A stretch of 64,000 nt of DNA from Funiculus sociatus GB2-C1 (lineage in GTDB: Bacteria; Cyanobacteriota; Cyanobacteriia; Cyanobacteriales; FACHB-T130): the NCBI RefSeq assembly GCF_039962115.1, contig NZ_JAMPKJ010000007.1, positions 1-64,000 on the forward strand. Reading direction: 5' to 3'. Below the pieces are notes generated by a model. The model had not been told where the DNA came from and did not search any database. It worked only from the letters and a program-made list of their open reading frames with translations. The position numbers and the translations under genes were made by a program. Positions 8,305 to 18,873 of the stretch are shown here, in pieces (within the stretch, counting starts at the first letter, position 1; each line of letters opens with the position of its first letter).

Positions 8305-11300
8305 ATGAAAGTCCTCCATCCTCTCCTAAAACACTTGACTAACAACTGTTTGCGGTTTCTGCATCAGTTGTCATCATTTAAAAGCTCAAATAAAAGCTCA
8401 AAAAAAGTCAAGTCTAGGGACAAGAGGCAGGATTCTTCCCCTCAAGGGCCACAACCGTCGCCTAAGAATTGGGCAGCACCTAGCCGTCCTAGCAATGAGG
8501 CGGCTAGGCTCCAGGCACTACATCGCTATCAAATTCTCGATACTGCTGCCGAAGCTGCCTACGACGACCTGACGGCACTGGCTTCTTATATCTGCGGCAC
8601 TCCCATTGCTTTAATCAGCCTTGTGGATGCAAATCGGCAATGGTTCAAGTCAAAAGTCGGCATAGAAGCAACCGAAACACCCAGGGAAGTGGCATTCTGC
8701 GCCCATGCCATTCTCTCGCCCGATGAACCGCTGATCGTACCCAATGCCCTAGAAGATGAACGTTTTGCCGGGAATCCGCTGGTAGTGTCAGCTCCCAGTA
8801 TCCAGTTTTATGCGGGAGTTCCCTTAGTGACACCGGATGGCTTTCCCGTTGGCACCTTATGCGCGCTAGACACGATTCCACGAAATTTAACAAACGAGCA
8901 GATTCAGGCGTTGCAAGCCTTGGGGCGGCAAGCGATCGCGCAGATGGAGCTTAGAGTTAATATTGCTAAGTTAGAACGCTCAGATAGCAGGCGGAAGCGG
9001 GCTGTGCAGATGCTGCACAAAAGCAATAAAAACTATCGCTCCGTCATTGACAATATTAAAGAAGTAATTTTTCAGACAGATGCAGCCGGATTATTGACAT
9101 TTCTCAATCCCGCCTGGACAGAAATCACTGGATTTTCTATTGCCGAAAGTATCGGCACTGAGTTTTACAAATATATTCATCCCGACGATTGTGAAGACAC
9201 TATAGATAAATTTCAACTATTAATTGAAGGCAAAAAAGATTATTGTCGCCATGAAATTAGATATTTAACTAAAGACGGTGGCTACCGTTGGATAGAAATT
9301 CACGCCCGCTTGACCATCGCTAATGGAACAATTATCGGCACCTCTGGCACCCTCAGAGATATAAACGATCGCTTCGACGCCCTAGAGCAGGCAAAAGAAA
9401 GCGATCGCGTGTTGCGTCAGGTAATTGACTTGGTGCCTCATTGCATTTTCGCCAAAGACCAGAATGGCAATTACATTATGGCCAATAAAGCGATCGCAGA
9501 GGTATTGGGTACAACAGTTGAGGAAATGTTGTACAAAAACGAAATTGACTTTGTGCCATTACCGGAAGATGCCCGTCGGTACCTAGAAGCTGATTTGGAA
9601 GTCATAAATAGTGGAAAACTCCAAATCATTCCCGAAGAAACGCTCACCGATCACCAGGGCAATGTGCGGATTATGCAATCTATTAAAATTCCCTTCAACC
9701 CTGCTGGCTCAGAAACTCCAGCAGTATTGGGTGTAGCGATAGACATCACTCTCGCTAAACTTGCACAGCGGAAGCTACAAGAGACAACCAGGTTGCAACG
9801 GGCAATTTTGGATAGTGCCAACTACACAATCATTTCCACCACACCAGACGGCACAATCTGCACCTTTAATGCCGCCGCCGAGAGATGCTTAGGATACGCA
9901 GCTTCAGAAGTAATTGGGAAAACCACGCCTGCCATATTTCATGACATAGACGAAGTAGTGCAGCGTGCCGCAGAACTATCGCAAGAACTGGGAGTCACCA
10001 TTGAACCGGGTTTTGAAGTATTTGTAACCCGCGCTCGTCAGGGAGAGCTATATGAGCGCGAATGGACTTACATTCGTAAAGACAACAGCCGCTTCCCAGT
10101 GCTGCTATCAGTGACAGCTTTGCGCGACGAACAAGGTGCTGTAACCGGGTTTCTGGGAATTGGCAGCGATATCACTAGCGCAAAGCTGGCACAAGAAGCA
10201 CTGCGTCAGCGGGAAGAACTCGTGCGCCTGTTCGTGAACAACACACCAGCAGCCGTTGCCATGCTTGATTGCGATATGCGTTACATAATCACCAGTCGCC
10301 AATGGCTGATAGATTACAATCTAGGCGACCAAAACATCATCGGTCGCTCTCACTACGAGGTATTCCCCGAAATTCCTGACCGCTGGAAAAAAATTCATCA
10401 GCGCACTCTTGCTGGTTCAGTCCAGAAGTGCGAGGAAGACGTATTCCTGGGTGCTGACGGCAGAATAGACTGGATGAGGTGGGAGATACATCCTTGGCGT
10501 AAGACTGGGGGTGAGATTGGTGGCATCATCATGTTCACCGAGATAATCAACGAGCGAAAAGCTGCAAAGGAAGAACTGCGACAGAGCGAGGCAGCAATTC
10601 GGCTACTTTATGAAGTAACTGCTGCCCAAAACCTCAACTTTGACCAACGCATCCAACAGCTGCTGAATATGGGATGCTGGCGATTTGGTTTAGAAATTGG
10701 GATTTTAACGGAACTTGAAAGCGTGGCTTTTGGTGGTGGCGAGAAACGCTTGATAGTTCGAGGAATCGAAACACAGGACAATTGCCTGCAAAAAGGAGAT
10801 ATTTTTGAAGTAGAGCAGACCTATTGCCACACGGCGCTGCAAGCAACCGAACCAATTAGCTTTGAGTCCAAGAGCGATTCCCAATGGTGCAATCATTCTG
10901 TCTACAAGACAGTGAAAATAGAAGCTTATATGGGAGTCCGAGTGATGGTGGACGGCGAGATCTACGGCACTCTCAGCTTCGCCAGTTCCAAGGCGCGAAG
11001 TCAAAAATTTAAAGCTGTAGACAAAGAGCTTTTGAAACTAATGGCGCAGTGGGTGGGTAGCCAAATTGAGCATCAAAAAGCCCACAACGCCCTGAATCGG
11101 CAAGTTTCCAGAGCCTTGCTGCTCAAAAGCATTACCCAAGAGATTCGCGCCAAGCTGGATACCCTGGAAATTTTCCAAACCACAGCTACCCAAATTGGCC
11201 AAACCTTTGCGGTCAATCGTTGCGTCATTCACTCATATGTTCTCACGCCCACGGAACGGAAAATTCCATTTATGGCTGAGTATTTAGAGCCTGGGTATGA

Positions 11301-13797
11301 ATCGATTTTGGGTATAGAAGTGCCAATTATCGGCAATCCTCATGCTGAAAAGATGATGGCTCAAGATAAGGCCGTTGTCTCTTCAAACGTCTACATCGAT
11401 CCTTTGCTAGACGCAGCATCTTCCATATGCCAACAAATCAACCTCAAATCCATGTTGGCGATTCGCACCTCCTATCAAGGAGAACCAAACGGTGTCATAG
11501 GCTTACATCAGTGTGACGACTTCCGCCAGTGGACAGATGATGAAATCGAATTATTAGAAGCCGTAGCAGATCAAGTAGGCATCGCCTTGGCGCAAGCCCG
11601 ACTTTTAGAGCAAGAAACGCGCCAACGCGAACAATTAACCACACAAAATTTTGCCTTAGAAAAAGCAAAACGAGAGGCGGAAGCCGCCAGCCGCGCCAAA
11701 GGTGAATTCTTAGCGACAATGAGCCACGAAATCCGCACCCCCATGAATGCGGTGATTGGGATGACTGGCTTGTTGCTTGACACGGAACTTTCCCCTACTC
11801 AGCGAGACTTTTCTGAAACCATTCGCAGCAGTGGGGATGCTTTACTTTGCATCATTAACGATATTCTCGACTTTTCTAAAATCGAGTCTGGCAAGTTGGA
11901 TCTGGAAGAACAGCCTTTTAATTTGCGCTGCTGTATAGAAGAATCCCTAGACTTGCTAGCACACAAAGCGGCAGAAAAAAACCTGGAATTAGCGTACCTG
12001 ATAGACCCTTCTGTGCCAATCGCGATCGCAGGCGATGTCACTCGGTTACGCCAAATCTTAGTAAATTTGCTCAGCAACGCTGTCAAATTCACCCAAGCGG
12101 GGGAAGTCGTTGTTGAAGTTACTGCATTGGGGACTGAGGATAATTCTTCCCCATCCCCTATTTATGAAATCCAATTTGCCGTCAGAGATACTGGCATTGG
12201 CATTCCTAAAGAACGGATGGATCGGCTGTTTAAAGCCTTCAGCCAGGTTGATTCTTCTACCAGTCGCCAATATGGAGGAACTGGTCTTGGTCTTGCCATC
12301 AGTCATCGGTTGAGCGAATTGATGGGCGGTAAAATGTGGGTTGTTAGTAAAGCTGCTTCTGGAGAAATCAGTATTGCCGGAAATTCGCCTGAGGGCTGGG
12401 GGCTGGGGACTGGGGGCTGGAGACTGGGGACTGGGGAACAAGGGAAGGAAGTCCCAATTCCCAATTCCCAATCCCCAATTCCCAATTCCCAATTCCCAAT
12501 CCCCAATTCGCTAGGTTCTACCTTTTATTTCACCCTGCTAGCACCATCTGTTCCCAATCCCTCGCCTGTTGACTACCTAAATCCGCACAAGATGATGGCT
12601 GAGAAAAAGCTGCTGATTGTGGATGACAACGCTACAAACAGGCAAATTTTGACATTGCAGGCGACTTCGTGGGGAATGATTCCTCGTGCTGCTACTTCTG
12701 GGGAAGAAGCACTGCGTTGGCTTGCTAGTGGGGAAGTGTTCGACATCGCCATTCTGGATATGCAAATGCCGCATATGGATGGTCTGAGTTTAGCAACAGA
12801 AATTCGTACTCTGGCTAGAGGCAAGCATTTGCCCCTGGTGATGTTGACTTCTATTAGCAAAGGAGATGTGCCTATTGAGAAGTGCGAAGTGAATTTTGCG
12901 GCTTTCCTGAATAAACCAATTAAACAGTCTCAGCTCTACAATGTTTTGAGCGATATCCTAGGCGACTTGCCCCCTTCACCATATTCCCACTCTTCACAAG
13001 TGCCAATTGATCCCATGCACGAACGGTTGCCGTTACGAATTCTGTTAGCGGAAGACAATGTTGTGAACCAGAAGGTGGCACTGCATATGTTGCAACATCT
13101 GGGGTATCGAGCTGATATTGCTAGCAACGGTCTGGAAGTGCTGCAAGCTGTGCAACGCCAGCCTTATGATGTGATTCTGATGGATGTCCAGATGCCAGAG
13201 ATGGACGGCTTGATGGCAACTCGTCACATCTGTCAGGAATTGTCTTATGAAGAACGTCCCTGGATTATTGCGATGACTGCGAATGCTATGCAGAGCGATC
13301 GCGATGAATGCTTAAATGCGGGGATGGACAATTATATTAGCAAGCCGATTCATAGATCGGCGCTGGTTGAGGCACTAGAGCTTTGTAGACCGCTTCCCAG
13401 GCAAGCCGCCGACGCAACCGAGGTTTTTATTGACAAGCCAGCAATTGACCATTCAAAACTACAAGCGTTGTCTGATATGTTTGGCGACGATGCTGCATCC
13501 GTTATGGTGGAGGTGATTGATAGTTATCTGGAAGATGCCCCGAAACTGTTGCAATCAATGCGAAATTCCGCTGATGCCCTGGATACGCTGGCGCTGGGAC
13601 ACGCGGCTCACACCCTGAAGTCAACCAGTGCAACCCTGGGTGCGATCGCTCTATCTGAACTTTGTAAGGAAGTAGAAGCGATCGCTAAAAACGGTCAATT
13701 CAATCCAGCCGCACTAGCGCTTATATCCCAGATAGAAGCTGAGTATGAACGTGTTAAAACGGGGTTGCAAGAAGAACGAGCGCGGCATCAAGAATGA
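8305..13797 (+). CDS. Giant hybrid sensor histidine kinase (GAF-PAS-GAF-HK-REC-REC-HPt)
   Basis: 1830 residues, no clear membrane segment. Order: GAF (about 70-220), four PAS/PAC units (about 245-760), two more GAFs (about 775-1110), a short coil, then HisKA with [10 protein letters not shown] (phospho-His about 1141). HATPase follows with DTGIGIP and [13 protein letters not shown]1 has phospho-Asp 1485 (LDMQMP), REC2 has Asp1627 (LMDVQMP), and the C-terminal HPt has HTLKS (His1769). A complete His-Asp-His relay is thus on one chain. Residues about 1363-1402 are encoded by a GGGGAYT heptamer array and interrupt the last beta hairpin of the ATPase domain. Its stop overlaps the next start (ATGA), so the REC-GGDEF protein is the likely output. 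The sensed signal is unknown; a bilin-binding Cys cannot be assigned. Confidence 0.93.
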   Translation: MKVLHPLLKHLTNNCLRFLHQLSSFKSSNKSSKKVKSRDKRQDSSPQGPQPSPKNWAAPSRPSNEAARLQALHRYQILDTAAEAAYDDLTALASYICGTPIALISLVDANRQWFKSKVGIEATETPREVAFCAHAILSPDEPLIVPNALEDERFAGNPLVVSAPSIQFYAGVPLVTPDGFPVGTLCALDTIPRNLTNEQIQALQALGRQAIAQMELRVNIAKLERSDSRRKRAVQMLHKSNKNYRSVIDNIKEVIFQTDAAGLLTFLNPAWTEITGFSIAESIGTEFYKYIHPDDCEDTIDKFQLLIEGKKDYCRHEIRYLTKDGGYRWIEIHARLTIANGTIIGTSGTLRDINDRFDALEQAKESDRVLRQVIDLVPHCIFAKDQNGNYIMANKAIAEVLGTTVEEMLYKNEIDFVPLPEDARRYLEADLEVINSGKLQIIPEETLTDHQGNVRIMQSIKIPFNPAGSETPAVLGVAIDITLAKLAQRKLQETTRLQRAILDSANYTIISTTPDGTICTFNAAAERCLGYAASEVIGKTTPAIFHDIDEVVQRAAELSQELGVTIEPGFEVFVTRARQGELYEREWTYIRKDNSRFPVLLSVTALRDEQGAVTGFLGIGSDITSAKLAQEALRQREELVRLFVNNTPAAVAMLDCDMRYIITSRQWLIDYNLGDQNIIGRSHYEVFPEIPDRWKKIHQRTLAGSVQKCEEDVFLGADGRIDWMRWEIHPWRKTGGEIGGIIMFTEIINERKAAKEELRQSEAAIRLLYEVTAAQNLNFDQRIQQLLNMGCWRFGLEIGILTELESVAFGGGEKRLIVRGIETQDNCLQKGDIFEVEQTYCHTALQATEPISFESKSDSQWCNHSVYKTVKIEAYMGVRVMVDGEIYGTLSFASSKARSQKFKAVDKELLKLMAQWVGSQIEHQKAHNALNRQVSRALLLKSITQEIRAKLDTLEIFQTTATQIGQTFAVNRCVIHSYVLTPTERKIPFMAEYLEPGYESILGIEVPIIGNPHAEKMMAQDKAVVSSNVYIDPLLDAASSICQQINLKSMLAIRTSYQGEPNGVIGLHQCDDFRQWTDDEIELLEAVADQVGIALAQARLLEQETRQREQLTTQNFALEKAKREAEAASRAKGEFLATMSHEIRTPMNAVIGMTGLLLDTELSPTQRDFSETIRSSGDALLCIINDILDFSKIESGKLDLEEQPFNLRCCIEESLDLLAHKAAEKNLELAYLIDPSVPIAIAGDVTRLRQILVNLLSNAVKFTQAGEVVVEVTALGTEDNSSPSPIYEIQFAVRDTGIGIPKERMDRLFKAFSQVDSSTSRQYGGTGLGLAISHRLSELMGGKMWVVSKAASGEISIAGNSPEGWGLGTGGWRLGTGEQGKEVPIPNSQSPIPNSQFPIPNSLGSTFYFTLLAPSVPNPSPVDYLNPHKMMAEKKLLIVDDNATNRQILTLQATSWGMIPRAATSGEEALRWLASGEVFDIAILDMQMPHMDGLSLATEIRTLARGKHLPLVMLTSISKGDVPIEKCEVNFAAFLNKPIKQSQLYNVLSDILGDLPPSPYSHSSQVPIDPMHERLPLRILLAEDNVVNQKVALHMLQHLGYRADIASNGLEVLQAVQRQPYDVILMDVQMPEMDGLMATRHICQELSYEERPWIIAMTANAMQSDRDECLNAGMDNYISKPIHRSALVEALELCRPLPRQAADATEVFIDKPAIDHSKLQALSDMFGDDAASVMVEVIDSYLEDAPKLLQSMRNSADALDTLALGHAAHTLKSTSATLGAIALSELCKEVEAIAKNGQFNPAALALISQIEAEYERVKTGLQEERARHQE
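12392..12508. repeat. GGGGAYT heptamer inverted array inside hybrid kinase
   Basis: The G-rich arm GGGGGCT/GGGGACT (12392-12436) and C-rich arm CCCAATT/CCCAATC (12451-12508) can pair. It is translated in frame as Gly/Leu/Thr/Trp-rich then Pro/Asn/Ser/Ile-rich peptide. Confidence 0.92.
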
Positions 13798-14780
13798 ACG
13801 AGCTTTCTGTTGTCAAATCGGTTGTCCTTGTGGTGGACGATGACAGAATCATCCGCTGTCTGCTGCGACGAGCAATGGAGAAAGAAGGATACAAAGTCGT
13901 TGAGGCTGAGAATGGCGAGGAGTGCTTAGCTGCTTTCCAAAGCCTCGCACCGCATATTGTCTTGCTGGATGCCATTATGCCAGTGATGGATGGTTTCACT
14001 TGCTGCACACAATTGCAAGCGCTCCCCGGAGGCAATCGCACTCCTGTATTGATGATTACAGGTCTTGAGGACAAACAGTCCGTTGACCGAGCCTTTGAGG
14101 TGGGAGCCACTGATTTCGTCACTAAACCGATCCACTGGCCTGTACTGCGCCAGCGCGTGCGCCGTCTGTTGCAAACTTCTTTTCTCTTCAAACAGCTGGA
14201 GGCGGCAAACCAGAAGTTAGAGCGCCTTGCTAGCCTCGATGGTCTGACTCAATTGGCAAACCGACGACGGTTTGATGAATATCTCGATCAACAGTGGCGG
14301 CATATGGCACGGGAAAAATTGCCCCTATCTCTGATCCTGTGCGATATTGACTTTTTTAAGCCTTACAATGATACTTACGGTCATCAGGGTGGAGACTTGT
14401 GTCTACAAAATGTTGCCGCTGCCTTGGGTCTAGCCGTAAAGAGGTCAACAGATTTAGTGGCACGATACGGCGGCGAAGAATTTGCGGCGATCTTGCCCAA
14501 CACTAAGATTTTTGGTGCGCTACACATAGCAGAAACAATCCGAGAGCAAGTCAAGGCTTTAGGAATTGCTCATGCCAAGTCTACAGTTAGTTCGTGTGTC
14601 ACGCTCAGTTTGGGCATCGCTTGCATAATTCCTATGCCTAATGTCTCATCGGCTACTCTGCTAAAGGCAGCTGACGAGGCATTGTATCAGGCGAAAGCAC
14701 GCGGACGCGATCGCTGGTGCGTTTCAGATGAAGCGGCGACGAAAGCGATCACTGTAGGCGACTCGATACATTTAGGTTAA
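13794..14780 (+). CDS. Response regulator diguanylate cyclase (REC-GGDEF)
   Basis: 328 residues. The N-terminal receiver (about 8-125) has DDD acidic residues, phospho-acceptor Asp59 in LLDAIMP, and a KPI lysine. The C-terminal GGDEF domain (about 145-310) has an intact active site GGEEF at 226-230. An RSTD I-site lies 5 residues before it (217-220), predicting c-di-GMP feedback inhibition. It condenses two GTP to c-di-GMP, like a minimal PleD/WspR. It overlaps the upstream kinase by 4 nt (ATGA), which strongly implies translational coupling and a kinase-regulator pair. About 500 bp of non-coding DNA follows. Confidence 0.94.
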   Translation: MNELSVVKSVVLVVDDDRIIRCLLRRAMEKEGYKVVEAENGEECLAAFQSLAPHIVLLDAIMPVMDGFTCCTQLQALPGGNRTPVLMITGLEDKQSVDRAFEVGATDFVTKPIHWPVLRQRVRRLLQTSFLFKQLEAANQKLERLASLDGLTQLANRRRFDEYLDQQWRHMAREKLPLSLILCDIDFFKPYNDTYGHQGGDLCLQNVAAALGLAVKRSTDLVARYGGEEFAAILPNTKIFGALHIAETIREQVKALGIAHAKSTVSSCVTLSLGIACIIPMPNVSSATLLKAADEALYQAKARGRDRWCVSDEAATKAITVGDSIHLG

Positions 14781-15268
14781 GGTTACATCACAACGTTAAC
14801 CGAGATGTATTGATTGGTAATTTTCAATTCTCTGGCCCGCAATGGTTGCGGTTATGGGCAACTGCATTCATCCACAACAGCCGCAATAGATAGATTACCA
14901 CGTTCCGTAATGCGAGGTATGTTCGACTGAAAGAAAAACCGCTATAACAGCACAATGTCATATTGATTTAAACACACTTTAAAACACCCCGATCACACAC
15001 CACTAGACAATGCCTTGCGATCGCTTATCTTTCAGGCATGAGATTTATCAAATTGAAATCCCCCCACTTACCTTCCAGCAACTATCCCTAAATCTAGAAC
15101 GTCACCAGCTAAAACAAACGTTGCGTCAAAAATAGCGCAATTGGAGCAACATGGCACACCCCAAGAAAACACTATCTGTAACATTTCCTCCATCTACTTT
15201 AGACTGCGCTTATCATGGCAAAAAAACTTACTTTTTAGGGTGAATGGGAATCTTCACAGAGGTGTCAG
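14781..15268. other. Intergenic, 488 bp
   Basis: No convincing gene. A 41-codon frame (15010-15135, MPCDRLSF...) has unremarkable composition and no clear ribosome site, so I do not call it. The AGAGGTG ribosome site of the next gene lies at its right end. No repeats or terminator are seen. Confidence 0.5.
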
Positions 15269-17149
15269 ATGAAGGATATCACTTCCGCCCACAAAGCAGA
15301 GGAACACTATGCCTTAGCAGTCACAGCTGGTCAGGTGGGACTCTGGAACTGGAATCTCCAGACTTGTGAAATGTATTTCAACCCCAGCTGGAAAGCGATG
15401 CTGGGTTATACGGATCGGGAAATCCCCAATCACCAAGCTGCTTGGCTGCGGCTGATATCTCCTGATGACCGGGAATGGGTGATGACTTCAGCGAATATCC
15501 ATATAGAAGGGTTAACACCTCAATTTGAAATTGAACACCGGATGCTGCACAAAAATGGTAGTGTTCGGTGGTTTCTCTGTCGTGGGATGGCATTTCGAGA
15601 CGAAACTGGCAAAGCCTATCGGATGGCGGGGTCAACTACTGATATTACTGAGCGTAAGCGGACAGAAGAAGCTCTCCAAGAAAGTGAGTATCGGTATTAC
15701 ACCCTAGCTAAAATGTCGCCTGTGGGAATATTCCACACAGATGCTGAAGGGAACTGCTTGTATGTCAATGAGCGCTGGCGCGAACTCACGGGACTGACGC
15801 TGGCTGAGGCACTAGGACAAGGCTGGATAAAAGCGATACACCCTGACGATCGCTCACGTCTGCTCGTTGAATGGCACCAAGCAATGGTAGGAAACTGCAC
15901 CTTTGCCTACGAGTATCGATTTCGGCGTTCTGACGGAGTAGTAACCTGGGTTTTTGGTCAGGCGGTACCAGAAAAAGGGCAAGGGAATAGTATTGTCGGC
16001 TTTATTGGCACTATCACCGACATCACCGAGCGTAAAGCCACTGAGGAGGCGCTGCGGCTGCAATGTTTCCGGGAACGACTGATCGGATCAATGCTAGAGC
16101 GCATCCGTCAGTCTCTCGATCTGGGCGAGATTCTCAACACTACAGTAGCAGAAGTGCGGCAATTTCTGGAGTGCGATCGCGTTTTAGTCCACCGTTTTCA
16201 GCCAGACTGGACTGGTGTTATCACTGTGGAGTCACAAGACCCCAGATGGACTCCTATTCTGGGAACCTGCATCGCAGATCGTTGCTTTAGTGAAAACTAC
16301 GTCCATCTTTATCAGCACGGTCGCGTCCAAGCAGTGACAGATATCTATACATCCGGACTCAGCCAGTGTCACATCAATTTGTTGGAGCGATTTCAGGTTA
16401 GAGCTAACTTAGTCGTTCCCATCCTACAAGAAAGGGTTCAAACCTTGGGAGATTCTAGTTGTTCTGAATCTTCACACTCCAAATTGTGGGGGTTGCTGAT
16501 TGCTCATCAGTGTCGCGATTCCCGACAATGGCAACCTTGGGAAATGGATTTGCTTAAATCGCTTTCGGCGCAAGTGGGAATGGCAATTCAACAAGCGGAA
16601 CTCTATCAACAATTGCAAGCCGCTAATCTTCAATTACAGCGCCTTGCTACTTTAGACGGTCTGACTCAGGTGGCAAACCGTCGCCGGTTTGATGAATACT
16701 TAGACCAAGAGTGGCGGCGGCTTAAACGCGATCGCTTTCCTCTGTCTCTGATCATGTGCGATATTGACTGTTTCAAAGCTTTCAATGATACCTACGGTCA
16801 TCAAGCCGGAGATGCCTGTTTAATTGCAGTCGCTAACGCGATCGCCACTGCTCTCAAGCGACCTGCGGATTTAGTTGCTCGCTACGGTGGCGAAGAATTT
16901 GCGGCGATCTTGCCAAATACTACCGGAAGCGGTGCTTTTAAAGTTGCACAGACAATTCGGGCCGCCGTCCAAGCATTAAAGATTGTTCATGCCAGCTCCC
17001 TCGTTAGCGAGTATGTCACCCTCAGTTTGGGTGTCGCTTGTACGGTTCCCGATCGCGATACCTTACCGGAAACGCTGCTAAAGGCAGCTGATGAGGCTCT
17101 TTATCAGGCAAAAGCTTCCGGACGCGACGCAAGTGTATATGCGCGTTAG
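15269..17149 (+). CDS. PAS-PAS-GAF diguanylate cyclase
   Basis: 626 residues. It opens with MKDITSAHKAEEHYALAV, which looks like the tail of a PAC motif (DITxxKxAEE). Two PAS/PAC modules follow (about 15-135 and 145-265), each ending in a DITERK motif, then a GAF domain (about 280-445) and GGDEF (about 455-620). The active site GGEEF (540-544) and I-site RPAD (531-534) are intact. AGAGGTG upstream supports ATG 15269. Residues after about 450 closely resemble the GGDEF half of the REC-GGDEF protein just upstream (same [12 protein letters not shown] and [16 protein letters not shown]-type stretches), so the two probably share a recent ancestor. It likely makes c-di-GMP in response to a cytosolic signal. 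Confidence 0.92.
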   Translation: MKDITSAHKAEEHYALAVTAGQVGLWNWNLQTCEMYFNPSWKAMLGYTDREIPNHQAAWLRLISPDDREWVMTSANIHIEGLTPQFEIEHRMLHKNGSVRWFLCRGMAFRDETGKAYRMAGSTTDITERKRTEEALQESEYRYYTLAKMSPVGIFHTDAEGNCLYVNERWRELTGLTLAEALGQGWIKAIHPDDRSRLLVEWHQAMVGNCTFAYEYRFRRSDGVVTWVFGQAVPEKGQGNSIVGFIGTITDITERKATEEALRLQCFRERLIGSMLERIRQSLDLGEILNTTVAEVRQFLECDRVLVHRFQPDWTGVITVESQDPRWTPILGTCIADRCFSENYVHLYQHGRVQAVTDIYTSGLSQCHINLLERFQVRANLVVPILQERVQTLGDSSCSESSHSKLWGLLIAHQCRDSRQWQPWEMDLLKSLSAQVGMAIQQAELYQQLQAANLQLQRLATLDGLTQVANRRRFDEYLDQEWRRLKRDRFPLSLIMCDIDCFKAFNDTYGHQAGDACLIAVANAIATALKRPADLVARYGGEEFAAILPNTTGSGAFKVAQTIRAAVQALKIVHASSLVSEYVTLSLGVACTVPDRDTLPETLLKAADEALYQAKASGRDASVYAR

Positions 17150-17755
17150 CATTTCTCTGCCTGCCTTCTATGCTGCTTTTCACATAATAATTGTAGGTTG
17201 ATAGCGTTACCCAACAAACGCTTATATTGCGTTGGTCGTAACCTCAAGCACCACGCCTTAAGAGCGATCAAAACACAAAGGCGGCTCTCCCACCTAGGAT
17301 AATCATTCAATTGCCGCCTTTCATTTTTACATAAACAGGCTGCAACCTCTTTTAAAATATCCTGTCTATATTATAACCTATTTTATCCCATTCATCGCTC
17401 TTGAATATCCATTTGTTGAAATGAATATTCCATCATTTGATACTTTGTATTTCCGGACGGTATGTGACAGTTTTCTAACAGTCCACCGTCATAGGCGGCT
17501 AATTTTAGCAAATGCTATGGCTGCCTAGCTTTTTGGCGAAAATATATCTTACTTTAGACATAAAGATGTAATGTATCAACCGTAAGCAAGAGATGGAAGG
17601 CTTGCCAGTAGGTACTTAAAGCAGTATACGGCTTAAAAAAATAACTTACTTTATGTAATAAAATTTCTTGTCAAATTTCTGGAACCTTTTGTTTTTTACA
17701 ACGACATTGAGAATAACAAGGCAAATGTAAACCAGCCGAATTGATGGAAGTAATT
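17150..17755. other. Long leader/intergenic region, about 600 bp
   Basis: No gene seen. AAAGGCGGC (near 17277) pairs with GCCGCCTTT (near 17317), followed by CATTTTTAC; this may terminate the diguanylate cyclase transcript, with a long loop. The right half is AT-rich and should contain the promoter and leader of the barrel protein. Confidence 0.45.
17746..17750 (+). promoter_or_regulatory. Shine-Dalgarno fixing the barrel-protein start
   Basis: GGAAG lies 5 nt before the ATG at 17756. The upstream in-frame TTG 17741 and ATG 17744 overlap or precede this site, so they are unlikely starts. Confidence 0.7.
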
Positions 17756-18286
17756 ATGAAACGCGCTCTCAAATCAGTTGCCAGAATTTCTGTATTATCA
17801 GCACTAGCGATCGCTCCAATTTTAGGCTCTAGTTTTGCCGCCTCTGCTAAGCCTACAGGAACAGATGCAAACTATGTAGGTGTAGGCGCTTCTGCTAACC
17901 CTTTTAATGGTGGACAAGACGGAGATGCTGCTGCTATCGGCGGTGTTATTCAAGGTCGCTACGCGGTTCCAAAGACGCCAGTTTCTGTTAGAGGTTCCGT
18001 GCAGTTCACAAATGAAACCAGCACCATTATCCCGACAATTACCTACGACCAGGCTATTACCAACAACGCCAACCTCTACGTCGGTCTTGGCTACGGCATC
18101 CATGAAGCGGAAGGCAAGCCATCCACCTTTGGTAACAAAAGCGCTCCCGTTGTGACAGCAGGTGTAGAAGCGGAAGTTGCCAAAGATATTGTCGTCTTCA
18201 GTGATGCCAAACTGGGAATCAAACCTTACCAAGATAGCTCTGCATCTTCTGTCAGCGTCAATGTGGGCGTAGGCTACGGTTTCTAG
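17756..18286 (+). CDS. Small outer-membrane beta-barrel protein
   Basis: 176 residues from the ATG with a good Shine-Dalgarno. The signal peptide MKRALKSVARISVLSALAIA ends near SFAASA-KP. The mature part alternates polar and hydrophobic residues in strand-like repeats (VSVRGSVQF, NLYVGLGYGI, VSVNVGVGYGF). It ends in a terminal Phe, the classical recognition mark for BAM-assembled barrels. At about 150 mature residues an 8-stranded barrel is plausible. Function is unknown: small porin-like or structural protein. It is monocistronic, with a long AT-rich leader and a strong terminator. Confidence 0.75.
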   Translation: MKRALKSVARISVLSALAIAPILGSSFAASAKPTGTDANYVGVGASANPFNGGQDGDAAAIGGVIQGRYAVPKTPVSVRGSVQFTNETSTIIPTITYDQAITNNANLYVGLGYGIHEAEGKPSTFGNKSAPVVTAGVEAEVAKDIVVFSDAKLGIKPYQDSSASSVSVNVGVGYGF

Positions 18287-18329
18287 ATCAACAGGCAAGC
18301 ATCTAAAATCTAAAATCTTCTGAAAGTAG

Positions 18330-18355
18330 GACAGGCATCTTGCCTGTCTTTTTTT
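18330..18355 (+). terminator. Rho-independent terminator
   Basis: An 8-bp stem GACAGGCA/TGCCTGTC with a TCT loop followed directly by seven T residues, 43 nt after the barrel-protein stop. Confidence 0.93.
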
Positions 18356-18418
18356 CTGTTTTCTGTTCCAGAGGACTTACTCAAAAACTCTCTCAAACTC
18401 TTATTCCTTTGTGTCCAA

Positions 18419-18557
18419 GACTTACGCACTTGCCGTGAACTAAAGTTCCGGCTCAAAGCCCAAACCCATTGAAATGGGTTGGTTTGAGGTTTTATGGTCA
18501 GTTTAAACTGACTTGGGCTTTGGGCTAGGAAATTGATTTCCTTCTAGTGCGTAAGTC
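18419..18557. mobile_element. MITE-like structured element, 139 bp
   Basis: Perfect 12-bp terminal inverted repeats (GACTTACGCACT at 18419-18430; complement at 18546-18557) enclose nested hairpins: GAACT-AA-AGTTC, ACCCAT-TGAA-ATGGGT, CAGTTTAAACTG and GGAAAT-TG-ATTTCC. A longer stem CAAAGCCCAA/TTGGGCTTTG encloses two of them. It has no coding capacity. Such ends are typical of non-autonomous elements mobilised by a transposase elsewhere. The compact fold also fits a structured RNA. Confidence 0.75.
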
Positions 18558-18873
18558 CTAGTGTCTTTCGTGTCTAAGCGCTAACGGGCAGGCTCCGCCA
18601 ACGCGGTTCATTTGCGTTACTGGGGTGTAAGTCCTGTTCTAGCCACCTGGGAACGCTTTACAGGAGGCTTTTGCGATTGCCAGCCGGAGACTGGAAACGA
18701 GAAATTTTTCTCATTCAATCCTCTCCTCCCCAGCTTTCTGTAACTATTATTAAAATTCAAGGTTTTTGGTGGCGATCGCAAGAGACTGAGAGTGGTGATA
18801 GTACCATAAAGATATACACCGAAATTCCGACCGATTTACTGGTGATATTAAACCTCTCAGCCGCATAGTTCCG

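Larger units (their letters stand above)
18287..18873. other. Intergenic region with terminator and MITE-like element
   Basis: It holds the terminator at 18330-18355 and the inverted-repeat element at 18419-18557. A GC-rich tract near 18576-18613 resembles short cyanobacterial interspersed repeats. The sir promoter should lie between about 18700 and 18870. No gene is seen. Confidence 0.6.

Noticed and set aside
12058-12492. 144-codon antisense frame in the first hybrid kinase gene
   Set aside because: It stays open partly because the heptamer array has no stops in any frame; the sense strand is a clear kinase.
15010-15135. 41-codon frame MPCDRLSF in the gap before the PAS-GAF-GGDEF gene
   Set aside because: No ribosome site, no recognised family; kept only as a note.
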